From Candidatus Zixiibacteriota bacterium (GTDB taxonomy: Bacteria > Zixibacteria > MSB-5A5 > GN15 > PGXB01): a stretch of DNA of 11,989 nt. How positions within the stretch are numbered: position 1 is the stretch's first letter; the number at the start of each line of letters is the position of its first letter. The DNA lies in assembly GCA_030591405.1 (NCBI GenBank), contig JAUVBC010000031.1:1-11989 (forward strand), written 5' to 3'. The notes beneath the pieces were generated by a model. It did not search any database, was not told the origin of the DNA, and was given only the letters and a program-made list of their open reading frames with translations. The position numbers and the translations under genes are program-made. This document shows, in pieces, positions 5,969 to 11,989 of this stretch.

Positions 5969-5996
5969 TTGACATGGCCAATCGTCTCAATATATT
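5969..5996 (+). promoter_or_regulatory. Housekeeping-type promoter of the phosphatidyltransferase/kinase pair
   Basis: Perfect TTGACA (5969-5974), 16 bases, TATATT (5991-5996). Predicted start near 6003 leaves a leader of only ~17 bases before ATG 6020. A perfect palindrome, ATATCGATAT (5956-5965), lies just upstream of the -35 and could be a regulator site. Confidence 0.5.
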
Positions 5997-6019
5997 GCTC
6001 AATAATTGGCAACAAGTAA

Positions 6020-6628
6020 ATGGCAGAAATTAATAAACAGAAAAGAGCGTTGTATGAACGATACTTTGGCGGATTGGGTAAAATCTGTCTGAAACTCGGA
6101 CTGACCCCAAATATCCTCACCGCGCTTTCTTTTCTTTTTGCCATAATCTCCGGTATCTATTTTTGGAAAGTTGAAATCTGGTGGGGCATAATCTGGATGC
6201 TTCTTGCCTCACTGGCCGATGTGCTTGATGGTTCCACCGCCCGGGCCGGTAATATCGGAACCGTGTTTGGCGGTATTCTTGACCATGTCTGCGACCGTTA
6301 CGGCGAATTTTTTATTCTGGCCGGAATAGCTCTTTCCCAAATGGTTCATCCCGGCTGGGCGCTATTCGCCCTGTTTGGAATGATTATCGCCAGTTATACC
6401 CGTGCCGCTGCCGAATCAATCGGCAAAATTGAAAATTGTAATGTTGGCATCATGGGTCGTCCGGAAAAATTTACCTTAATAATAATTGGCGCCGTTTTGG
6501 AACGATATTTCCCCAACAGTCGCTGGCTCGAGATATCGCTGATAATTGTTGGACTCACATCTTATATAACCTCGATCCAAAGAATAATCTACTCTTACAA
6601 ACAGCTCGGTAATAAAAAAGAGGTCTGA
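6020..6628 (+). CDS. CDP-alcohol phosphatidyltransferase, probable phosphatidylinositol-phosphate synthase
   Basis: A 202-aa integral membrane enzyme. The family signature D-x2-D-G-x2-A-R-x8-G-x3-D-x3-D is complete: D67, D70, G71, A74, R75, G84, D88, D92. These aspartates bind two metal ions and the CDP moiety and catalyse displacement of CMP from CDP-diacylglycerol by an alcohol. About six membrane helices are visible (for example ILTALSFLFAIISGIYFW and WWGIIWMLLASLADVL). The alcohol cannot be read from the motif. Neighbouring myo-inositol-1-phosphate synthase and a PfkB kinase suggest inositol phosphate, as in actinobacterial and archaeal phosphatidylinositol-phosphate synthases (inference). 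Glycerol phosphate or another polyol is the alternative. An in-frame stop at 6017 fixes the start at ATG 6020; no SD is seen. The kinase gene follows after 8 bp, so these two form an operon. Confidence 0.88.
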   Translation: MAEINKQKRALYERYFGGLGKICLKLGLTPNILTALSFLFAIISGIYFWKVEIWWGIIWMLLASLADVLDGSTARAGNIGTVFGGILDHVCDRYGEFFILAGIALSQMVHPGWALFALFGMIIASYTRAAAESIGKIENCNVGIMGRPEKFTLIIIGAVLERYFPNSRWLEISLIIVGLTSYITSIQRIIYSYKQLGNKKEV

Positions 6629-6636
6629 TCCATCTG

Positions 6637-7554
6637 ATGATTACCGCTATCGGCAATCCGGTTTATGATTATATCAAAACCAAAACTTCCGAAACCGACG
6701 GCCGCATTCTTTCCGGATGTTCCACTAATGCCGCCCTGGTCCTTGCCAAACTTGGCGAAAAAGTAAGGCTTATTGGCGCTATCGGCGATGATTTCAAAAA
6801 CAGTTTTTTTGAAAAACTAAATTCCTTAGGGGTCGAAACTACTTTATTCGACTCGGCAGAGACAGGCGGATTTTCTCTTATTTATTACGATGATTTCGGC
6901 AATCGAACACTTGATCTTTTGGGTCGGGCCAGTATTATTAATACTCTTAATCCGTCAGACTACTCCGACTCGAAGGCTATTCTAATCGGTCCGATTCTCG
7001 GCGAGATTTCTTTTGAAACAATAAAAACGATCAGACATAATTTCGACGGTTTCATGTTCTGCGATCCCCAGGGTCTGCTTCGCAATGCCGATAAGAACGG
7101 ACGGATATATCATGAAAAATTTGTTGGTATAGAAAAAGCACTGAGTCTCTTTGATGTAGTCAAACCGAATGAACTTGAGACCAAAATACTAACCGGTATT
7201 GATGCCCGTTTGGATCCGTATCAGGCGGCCAAAATAATCAAAAGCTGGGGGCCTAAAATTGTTATAATCACGCTGGCCGAACTCGGCTCGGTGATATACG
7301 ACGGGAATAATTATCTCGATATTCCACCATATAAAACAGATATGGTCGATGCCACCGGCGCTGGCGATACCTATATGGCAGGATTTACGTATGAATATCT
7401 GAAAACCGGCAACCTGAAAAAATCGGGCTGCTTTGCCTCATCGGTTTCGTCAATAATGATTGAACATACCGGCCCCGATTTTCCTATGAACGAAAACGAA
7501 GTCCGACGACGACAGGAAACTTTGTTAGGCATAAACGGCTTTAAAGTATTGTAA
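6637..7554 (+). CDS. PfkB-family carbohydrate kinase, possibly an inositol kinase
   Basis: A 305-aa cytoplasmic kinase. The PfkB C-terminal signature is present: DATGAGDTYMAGF, with the catalytic base Asp at about residue 244 in GAGD. The N-terminal substrate-binding segment reads SGCSTNAALVLAKLG (26-40), where many members have GG-x-x-x-N-x-A, and KPNELE (the Mg/phosphate motif of the family) occurs in the middle. Length and order are normal for ribokinase-type enzymes. The family phosphorylates sugars, nucleosides and cyclitols with ATP; archaeal and Thermotoga-type members include myo-inositol 3-kinases. Placement directly after the phosphatidyltransferase makes free inositol a reasonable substrate, but fructose-type sugars or nucleosides cannot be excluded. 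GAGG at 6620-6623 is a distant SD, so translational coupling with the gene before is likely. The stop codon is 20 bp from the convergent tetR stop, with no terminator between. Confidence 0.85.
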   Translation: MITAIGNPVYDYIKTKTSETDGRILSGCSTNAALVLAKLGEKVRLIGAIGDDFKNSFFEKLNSLGVETTLFDSAETGGFSLIYYDDFGNRTLDLLGRASIINTLNPSDYSDSKAILIGPILGEISFETIKTIRHNFDGFMFCDPQGLLRNADKNGRIYHEKFVGIEKALSLFDVVKPNELETKILTGIDARLDPYQAAKIIKSWGPKIVIITLAELGSVIYDGNNYLDIPPYKTDMVDATGAGDTYMAGFTYEYLKTGNLKKSGCFASSVSSIMIEHTGPDFPMNENEVRRRQETLLGINGFKVL

Positions 7555-7574
7555 TAGCCTCAACAGAATAAAAT

Positions 7575-8228
7575 CTATTTAATCCCATTAAAAACTATAT
7601 TCAAACATTGATGAAGCGTCTGTTCAAAGTCATTTTTTTGCGAAACAGACTTGTCTAAAAACCGCTCTCTCAACAAACCGATAAATATCGAATGAAAAAT
7701 TAATATCAAATATTGAACTTTGATATCCCGGCGCAATTGATTCGATTGTACCCCTCGTTCTATTATCTTTTTAAGATATTCTTTTTGAATATCATAAATT
7801 CTACTTACGAAACTACCCGATAATTTATAACTATTCTCAAAAAACATCTTGAGCATAAAATCAAATTCGCCTTTGTTGTTTTTTCTGAATATTTTATGGC
7901 TCAAAACAAATTGCTCGATCCGGTCTTTTGTTCTGATAACGCTTTCATTCAAAAAGTAATTATCAAAGCAACTTTTATAATTGCTAACAACTATCTCAGC
8001 CAAAAATAGAAATAGATTTTCTTTAAAACCAAAATACTGTATCAGGGAACCTTTTGATACTTTGGCAGTTTTGGCGATATTTTCGAGAAGAACCGCTTCA
8101 AAAACATCTTCGCCAAAAAGTTTCAAAGCCGCTTTATAGATTTTATCTTTTTTATCCGGACTTAATTTTCTAAAAGTGGCCGTGACCACCTTTTCCTTTT
8201 CCAGCCTGACAATAATATTTTCATCCAT
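7575..8228 (-). CDS. TetR-family transcriptional repressor
   Basis: A 217-aa regulator. Residues ~27-75 match the TetR DNA-binding domain: KIYKAALKLFGEDVFEAVLLENIAKTAKVSKGSLIQYF followed by FKENLF, with helix-turn-helix at ~46-66. The C-terminal two thirds is a helical ligand-binding/dimer domain (for example YLILIFHSIFIGLLRERF) whose ligand cannot be inferred. The ATG at 8228 has GGGAAG upstream. Its predicted promoter (TTGACA, revcomp at 8351-8356; TATAAA, revcomp at 8330-8335; 15-base spacer) starts transcription at the ATGAC-N6-GTCAT operator (8312-8327), so autorepression is likely. The transcript leader would carry both REP-like hairpins. It is divergent from the inositol-phosphate synthase gene and convergent with the kinase, so it may control the inositol genes (inference); control of lipid metabolism would fit many TetR members. 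Confidence 0.9.
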   Translation of the reverse strand: MDENIIVRLEKEKVVTATFRKLSPDKKDKIYKAALKLFGEDVFEAVLLENIAKTAKVSKGSLIQYFGFKENLFLFLAEIVVSNYKSCFDNYFLNESVIRTKDRIEQFVLSHKIFRKNNKGEFDFMLKMFFENSYKLSGSFVSRIYDIQKEYLKKIIERGVQSNQLRRDIKVQYLILIFHSIFIGLLRERFLDKSVSQKNDFEQTLHQCLNIVFNGIK

Positions 8229-8245
8229 AATCTTCCCGTATAGTG

Positions 8246-8297
8246 ATGTCGGGTCGCCGCACCCGACATTATACGGTCAGGTTCGGCGACCTGACCG
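8246..8297. repeat. REP-like pair of inverted hairpins with complementary loops
   Basis: Hairpin 1: ATGTCGGGT (8246-8254), loop CGCCGC, ACCCGACAT (8261-8269). Hairpin 2: CGGTCAGGT (8274-8282), loop TCGGCG, ACCTGACCG (8289-8297). Both stems are perfect 9-bp pairings. The core of hairpin 2 equals the reverse complement of hairpin 1 at 17 of 20 positions, with one stem pair changed on both sides (G-C to A-T). This makes an inverted pair of one unit, like bacterial BIMEs. The loops CGCCG and CGGCG are complementary, so a kissing interaction or a full cruciform is possible. It lies in the predicted tetR leader. GC content is far above its surroundings. Confidence 0.8.
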
Positions 8298-8311
8298 CAC
8301 ATACAATATAT

Positions 8312-8327
8312 ATGACCATTTAGTCAT
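8312..8327. promoter_or_regulatory. TetR-type operator between tetR and the inositol-phosphate synthase gene
   Basis: ATGAC (8312-8316), CATTTA, GTCAT (8323-8327) is a perfect inverted repeat of the size and form of TetR-family operators. It lies just downstream of the predicted tetR -10, so bound repressor would block tetR. It is about 38 bp upstream of the -35 of the synthase promoter, so effects on that gene would be weaker or indirect. Confidence 0.6.
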
Positions 8328-8329
8328 TA

Positions 8330-8356
8330 TTTATATACTCTGTATGTATTTGTCAA
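8330..8356 (-). promoter_or_regulatory. tetR promoter (minus strand)
   Basis: On the minus strand TTGACA (plus 8351-8356) and TATAAA (plus 8330-8335) are separated by 15 bases, slightly short; TAAATA at 17 bases is the alternative -10. The start would fall within the operator at 8312-8327. Confidence 0.45.
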
Positions 8357-8364
8357 CAATTATC

Positions 8365-8393
8365 TTGCTCATAGCACTATCTTTGGCTATACT
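8365..8393 (+). promoter_or_regulatory. Promoter of the inositol-phosphate synthase gene
   Basis: TTGCTC (8365-8370), 17 bases, TATACT (8388-8393). The predicted transcription start near 8400 gives a 26-base leader containing the SD GAAAGGAA. Confidence 0.55.
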
Positions 8394-8425
8394 CAGATCA
8401 TACTATTTCAGAAAGGAATGACTTG

Positions 8426-9646
8426 ATGAGTAAAGTCAGAGTTGCCATTATCGGGGTCGGTAATTGTGCTTCATCATTTGTGCAGGGAGTCGAGTTTTAC
8501 AAAAATGCCAAGGATAACGAACTGGTTCCCGGTTTGATGCATGTCAATCTTGGCGGTTATCATATCAGCGACATAGAGTTTTCTGCGGCAATTGATATTG
8601 ATAAAAACAAAGTGGGCCAAGACCTGGCCGATGCTATTTTCAAAAAACCAAACAACACGTTTAAATTTTGCAAAGTACCCAAAACCGGTATCACTGTGCA
8701 ACGGGGGATGACCCATGATGGTTTGGGCAAATATTTATCGAAAATCATAGAAAAGGCGCCGGGTGACACCATTGATATTGTCAAGCTTCTCAAGGAAACC
8801 AAAACCGATGTTGTCGTCAACTACCTTCCGGTCGGTTCGGAGGCGGCAACCAAATGGTATGTCGAACAGATCCTTGAGGCCGGATGTGGTTTTGTCAATT
8901 GTATTCCGGTTTTTATCGCCCGCGAGCCATACTGGCAGAGCCGCTTTGAGGAAAAAGGTCTGCCGGTAATCGGTGACGATATCAAATCACAGGTCGGGGC
9001 AACGATCACGCACCGTGTCCTGACTCGTCTGTTTCGCGACCGGGGCGTTAAACTGAAACATACCAGCCAGCTTAATGTTGGTGGCAACACCGATTTTCTA
9101 AATATGCTGGAACGATCCCGTCTGGAATCGAAAAAAATATCGAAAACCAACGCCGTCACCAGTCAGCTTGATTATGATATCGGAAAAGAAAATATCCATA
9201 TCGGGCCATCTGATTATGTTGAATGGTTAACCGATCGTAAGTGGGCCTATATTCGGATGGAGGGGACAACTTTCGGGAATGTTCCGCTCAATATGGAAAT
9301 AAAGCTTGAGGTTTGGGACTCGCCAAACTCGGCCGGAGTTGTTATCGATTCGGTCCGCTGCTGTAAACTTGCGCTTGATCATGGTCTTTCCGGCGCTCTT
9401 GAGGGTCCGTCGTCATATTTTAAGAAATCTCCTCCGGTACAGTACACCGATGATGAGGCTCGTCAGAAAACCGAAGAATTTATTTTGAAATACGGCTGGG
9501 AAAAACCGAAAGAACCGAAGAAAACGAAACGGAAAATTACTCTAAAATCAAAGGAATCATCAAAAACGATAACTGTGGCTCGAAAAACAAACAAAGTTAA
9601 AACAACTGATTCTAAAGTCAGCCGCAAAACAGCTTTGAAAAAGTAG
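8426..9646 (+). CDS. ino1: myo-Inositol-1-phosphate synthase with lysine-rich tail
   Basis: A 406-aa cytoplasmic enzyme that converts glucose-6-phosphate to inositol-1(3)-phosphate with NAD, the committed step of inositol synthesis. Seen: N-terminal Rossmann motif IGVGNCASS (9-17), NCIPVFIA (158-165), the GDDIKSQVGATITHR segment (183-197) and NVGGNTDF (217-224), which are hallmarks of the family; the order resembles the shorter actinobacterial/archaeal type. The ATG at 8426 has AGGA 8 bases upstream; a TTG at 8423 is in frame but unneeded. From about residue 360 the protein adds a 47-residue tail with 16 Lys and 3 Arg (KPKEPKKTKRK at its start), not part of the known fold. It gives inositol phosphate for the phosphatidyltransferase upstream. 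A terminator at 9677 follows. It has its own promoter, and the adjacent TetR may affect it. Confidence 0.93.
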   Translation: MSKVRVAIIGVGNCASSFVQGVEFYKNAKDNELVPGLMHVNLGGYHISDIEFSAAIDIDKNKVGQDLADAIFKKPNNTFKFCKVPKTGITVQRGMTHDGLGKYLSKIIEKAPGDTIDIVKLLKETKTDVVVNYLPVGSEAATKWYVEQILEAGCGFVNCIPVFIAREPYWQSRFEEKGLPVIGDDIKSQVGATITHRVLTRLFRDRGVKLKHTSQLNVGGNTDFLNMLERSRLESKKISKTNAVTSQLDYDIGKENIHIGPSDYVEWLTDRKWAYIRMEGTTFGNVPLNMEIKLEVWDSPNSAGVVIDSVRCCKLALDHGLSGALEGPSSYFKKSPPVQYTDDEARQKTEEFILKYGWEKPKEPKKTKRKITLKSKESSKTITVARKTNKVKTTDSKVSRKTALKK

Positions 9647-9676
9647 TTTTCAAACCGTTTCAAAATATCTACATTG

Positions 9677-9703
9677 CGGGCAAATGAATATTTGCCCGTT
9701 TTT
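9677..9703 (+). terminator. Rho-independent terminator between ino1 and tmk
   Basis: CGGGCAAAT (9677-9685), loop GAAT, ATTTGCCCG (9690-9698), then T9699-T9703. A perfect 9-bp stem with a short T-tract, 31 bases after the synthase stop codon. It ends three bases before the tmk start codon. Confidence 0.85.
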
Positions 9704-9706
9704 ATT

Positions 9707-10339
9707 ATGAAGCAAAAAGGTCTGTTTATAACATTTGAGGGAATCGACGGTTGTGGGAAATCAACCCAGATAAAGCTTACCAATAACTATTTGAAAAAGC
9801 TGGGGTTTAAACCGGAAATTCTCCGTGAACCGGGATCAACTATTCTCTCGGAGAAAATCCGTAAAATCTTGCTGAATAAAAACATCAAGATTAATCCGAT
9901 TTCGGAGTTGATGCTTTATGTCGCCGCCCGCGCTGAATTAGTGGAAAGCACGATCGGACCGGCTCTGGACAATGGCAAAATTATCTTATGCGACCGTTTT
10001 TATGATTCAACTACAGCTTACCAGGGTTTTGGACGTGGTCTTGATATCAAGATTATTAATAAAATGAATGATCTCGCCGTCGGAATATATAAACCGCATC
10101 TCACCTTTATAGTCGATATTGACTATCCGACCTCATTGAAACGAATGAAAAAAATGCACAAAGTGGCCGATCGTTTGGAATCAGAATCAAAAGCGTTCTT
10201 CTCCCGAGTCAGAAATGGCTTCAAAGAAATCTCCTGCCAAAACAAAAAAAGAGTCGTCCTGCTCAATGGAAAAAAACCGATAGAAAAAATATTTGATGAG
10301 GTCAAAGATTGTCTCAACCGGAAACTGAAAATAGGATAA
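9707..10339 (+). CDS. tmk: Thymidylate (dTMP) kinase
   Basis: A 210-aa cytoplasmic enzyme that phosphorylates dTMP to dTDP with ATP, essential for DNA synthesis. P-loop EGIDGCGKST lies at ~11-20, the dTMP-binding DRFYDSTTAYQG motif near the middle, and a LID segment VADRLESESKAFFSR in the C-terminal third. A non-Arg residue (Cys) in the P-loop and Arg in the LID fit the bacterial type of the family. LREPGS, another family motif, is present. ATG 9707 gives the standard N-terminus (KGLFITFEG); a TTG at 9674 extends it but would start inside the terminator. No SD precedes ATG 9707, and the T-tract ends three bases before it, so translation initiation and promoter location are unclear. The next gene overlaps its end by 31 bp if the TTG start is right. 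Confidence 0.93.
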   Translation: MKQKGLFITFEGIDGCGKSTQIKLTNNYLKKLGFKPEILREPGSTILSEKIRKILLNKNIKINPISELMLYVAARAELVESTIGPALDNGKIILCDRFYDSTTAYQGFGRGLDIKIINKMNDLAVGIYKPHLTFIVDIDYPTSLKRMKKMHKVADRLESESKAFFSRVRNGFKEISCQNKKRVVLLNGKKPIEKIFDEVKDCLNRKLKIG

Positions 10340-11931
10340 ATCATAATATTCCTCGCGAAGGACGCCGTTCAATGATCTGGGGAGTCGGCCTGTTTGTGAC
10401 CCTGATCCTTCTAACCAGCGGGGCCGGGATATTTTTGCTCTCCGATCAAAATATCTATCTGCCGCTTCAGTTGACCAACGCCCTCGAACTTATCAGTATC
10501 ATGCACCCGGATAAATTTAATAGTGGGAAAATGATGAAAAGCGCCCAAAATGCGGTCCTTAACGAACTTGATCGATATTCAGGAATTTTAGAGCCGCGTG
10601 AATTGGATCGGGTGCATGAAGAGTTCACTGGATCTTATGGCGGAATTGGAATCACTGTTTTTGGACACGACAATGGATTGATGATTATGTCGGTTCGTGA
10701 AGATGGCCCCGCCGGACAGACTGGTATTCAAACCGGTGATATTATTATCAGAGCAGATAGTACAGATCTGGCAAATCTATCAGCCTATCAGTCGACCTAT
10801 CTTTTGCGTGGTCCCGAAAACTCAGCATTGGAACTAACCATAGCCCGCAAACAAATGGCCGATACGCTCAGATTTGACCTTACTCGCAGGCTACTGCCGT
10901 TGATTCATATTCCGTATGCCGGTATAACAAAAAACGGTTCGCTCTATATTAAGATCAATGATTTTGAAATGGGAATATCCCGCGAGCTTCGGGGCGTTCT
11001 TGATTCGCTGTACCTGAATAATCCCAATAATGTTGAGCAGATAATACTTGACCTCAGGGGCAACCCGGGCGGTTTGCTTCGCGAGGCTTACAGCACCGCT
11101 GATATTTTTCTTGAAGATGGCCATCTTATTGTTGGGGTCAAGGGACGATCGATCTGGCGCAACGAAGAATATTATTCCACCGGTTCCGATATAACCGGTA
11201 ATATGCCGATAGCTTTGATTGTCGATCAAAATTCTGCTTCCGCCGCAGAGATTCTGGCTGGCGCCCTGAAATATGCCAACCGGGCGATTCTGGTCGGCGA
11301 CACCACCTTCGGCAAAGGTTTGGTACAGGAATTTACCAATCTTGATGATGGCTCCGGACTCCGACTAACGACTTCAAGGTATTACTTTGAAGGTGAAATA
11401 TTTTTGAACGATCCCGAAGCAGAAGTAGTCGATAGTGCCGCGGGTATCCCACCCGATTATTATTTTCCATTCGAGGAACAAAAACGGTTTATAATCGAAC
11501 TTGAGAACTCCTCTTTTCTGCGTGAATTCGCCATCAACAATAAAGATGAAATCATTGAATATGCACCATTCACAGAATCTGATCCGATTTGGATGAATCA
11601 GTTTTATGATTATTTGGAATTGAATCATTTTAATTATATCTCAACTATCGCCGGAATTGCCAATCTTACCAAACAGCTTATTATATTGAGCGAATATGAT
11701 AAAGTTTATATCAATGCTATCGACCGTGTCTGCAAATTGGCTCAAAAAGATGATAAAAATCAGTTAGAAGTTTATAAAGATTACATCAAGCGGCGACTTT
11801 ATCAGACCGCGCTGGAATCGGAATTTGGCACAACAATAGCTTATCGTGATGCAGTGTTGCCATACCGGCGCGACATTCAGTTTGCCGAGGCGATGCTGAA
11901 AAACAACAGCCCTGAACTAATGACAAAATGA
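10309..11931 (+). CDS. S41-family C-terminal processing protease (CtpA type) with C-terminal extension
   Basis: About 540 aa, exported and probably anchored by an N-terminal helix (IWGVGLFVTLILLTSGAGIFLL, 23-44). Domains in order: helical N-terminal part with YGGIGI (110-115) leading into a PDZ domain (to ~190), then the S41 core. The catalytic dyad is visible: S311 in NSASAAE and K336 in TTFGKGLVQ, with Q340; the 25-residue Ser-Lys spacing equals that of characterised CtpB. LDLRGNPGG is the oxyanion-side family motif. Family role: trimming of periplasmic proteins from the C-terminus. Residues after ~400 form a helical extension of about 140 aa with no domain I recognise. A TTG start at 10309 has GAGG 7 bases upstream and gives a basic pre-helix segment (REGRRS), good for N-in topology; ATG 10372 with AAGGA is the alternative. 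Overlaps tmk, and the next gene by ATGA. Confidence 0.9.
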   Translation: MSQPETENRINHNIPREGRRSMIWGVGLFVTLILLTSGAGIFLLSDQNIYLPLQLTNALELISIMHPDKFNSGKMMKSAQNAVLNELDRYSGILEPRELDRVHEEFTGSYGGIGITVFGHDNGLMIMSVREDGPAGQTGIQTGDIIIRADSTDLANLSAYQSTYLLRGPENSALELTIARKQMADTLRFDLTRRLLPLIHIPYAGITKNGSLYIKINDFEMGISRELRGVLDSLYLNNPNNVEQIILDLRGNPGGLLREAYSTADIFLEDGHLIVGVKGRSIWRNEEYYSTGSDITGNMPIALIVDQNSASAAEILAGALKYANRAILVGDTTFGKGLVQEFTNLDDGSGLRLTTSRYYFEGEIFLNDPEAEVVDSAAGIPPDYYFPFEEQKRFIIELENSSFLREFAINNKDEIIEYAPFTESDPIWMNQFYDYLELNHFNYISTIAGIANLTKQLIILSEYDKVYINAIDRVCKLAQKDDKNQLEVYKDYIKRRLYQTALESEFGTTIAYRDAVLPYRRDIQFAEAMLKNNSPELMTK

Positions 11932-11989
11932 AAAATAGAATTATTTTTTCCGATTTTGACGGCACCTTCTCCGAAAAGGATGTTGGTCA
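11928..11989 (+). CDS. HAD-family phosphatase, first 20 codons, runs off the right edge
   Basis: ATG 11928 overlaps the protease stop (ATGA), and the reading frame is open to the window end. The start MKNRIIFSDFDGTFSEKDVG contains the HAD motif I, DFDGT, whose first Asp is the nucleophile and second the acid/base. The 'SDFDGTxxxxDvg' form resembles the phosphoserine-phosphatase-like/MtnX branch; the substrate cannot be told from 20 residues. The ATGA overlap indicates translational coupling with the protease. Confidence 0.75.
   Translation, partial: MKNRIIFSDFDGTFSEKDVG

Noticed and set aside
8246..8297. The two GC-rich hairpins as a terminator or a CRISPR array
   Set aside because: No T-tract follows either hairpin in either direction, and there are only two units in inverted orientation with no spacer pattern.
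8176..8421. Plus-strand 81-codon frame across the tetR/ino1 intergenic region
   Set aside because: It runs through the tetR start, both REP-like hairpins, the operator and the synthase promoter, and has no SD; it is a chance frame.

Overview
The window looks like chromosome of an uncultured Gram-negative bacterium. Evidence seen directly: three secreted proteins with C-terminal PEP-CTERM sorting signals, an outer-membrane-type lipoprotein with TPR-like repeats, a secreted cohesin-like protein, and moderately AT-rich sequence with frequent rho-independent terminators. This mixture recalls Zixibacteria and related FCB-side candidate phyla; that placement is inference, since no rRNA gene is present.

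Left part (1-3504). A minus-strand gene runs off the left edge and resembles the N-terminal half of a phage portal protein. Divergent from it are three consecutive plus-strand PEP-CTERM genes (about 192, 135 and 250 aa). Each has a sigma-54-type -24/-12 element (GG, 10 bases, GC, ending TTGCTT) 43-71 bases before its start, and the first and third end in clear terminators. About 140 bp covering the portal gene's leader and first ~30 codons recurs almost unchanged between PEP-CTERM genes 1 and 2, where it leaves a 40-codon broken copy.

Middle part (3505-5940). A TPR-like lipoprotein with its own promoter is followed by a secreted cohesin-like protein and a strong terminator.

Inositol-lipid part (5941-9703). 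A CDP-alcohol phosphatidyltransferase with an intact catalytic motif and a PfkB-family kinase form a two-gene unit. A convergent TetR regulator follows, and then a divergent myo-inositol-1-phosphate synthase. Together they suggest synthesis of a phosphatidylinositol-type lipid: the synthase makes inositol phosphate from glucose-6-phosphate, the transferase joins it to CDP-diacylglycerol, and the kinase may phosphorylate free inositol. The tetR/synthase intergenic region holds a REP-like pair of inverted hairpins with complementary loops, a TetR-type operator over the predicted tetR start site, and a separate promoter for the synthase.

Right part (9704-11989). Thymidylate kinase, an S41 (CtpA-type) protease with a C-terminal extension, and the first 20 codons of a HAD-family phosphatase overlap one another, forming a probable translationally coupled operon. 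The thymidylate kinase start codon lies three bases after the T-tract of the upstream terminator and has no visible ribosome binding site.
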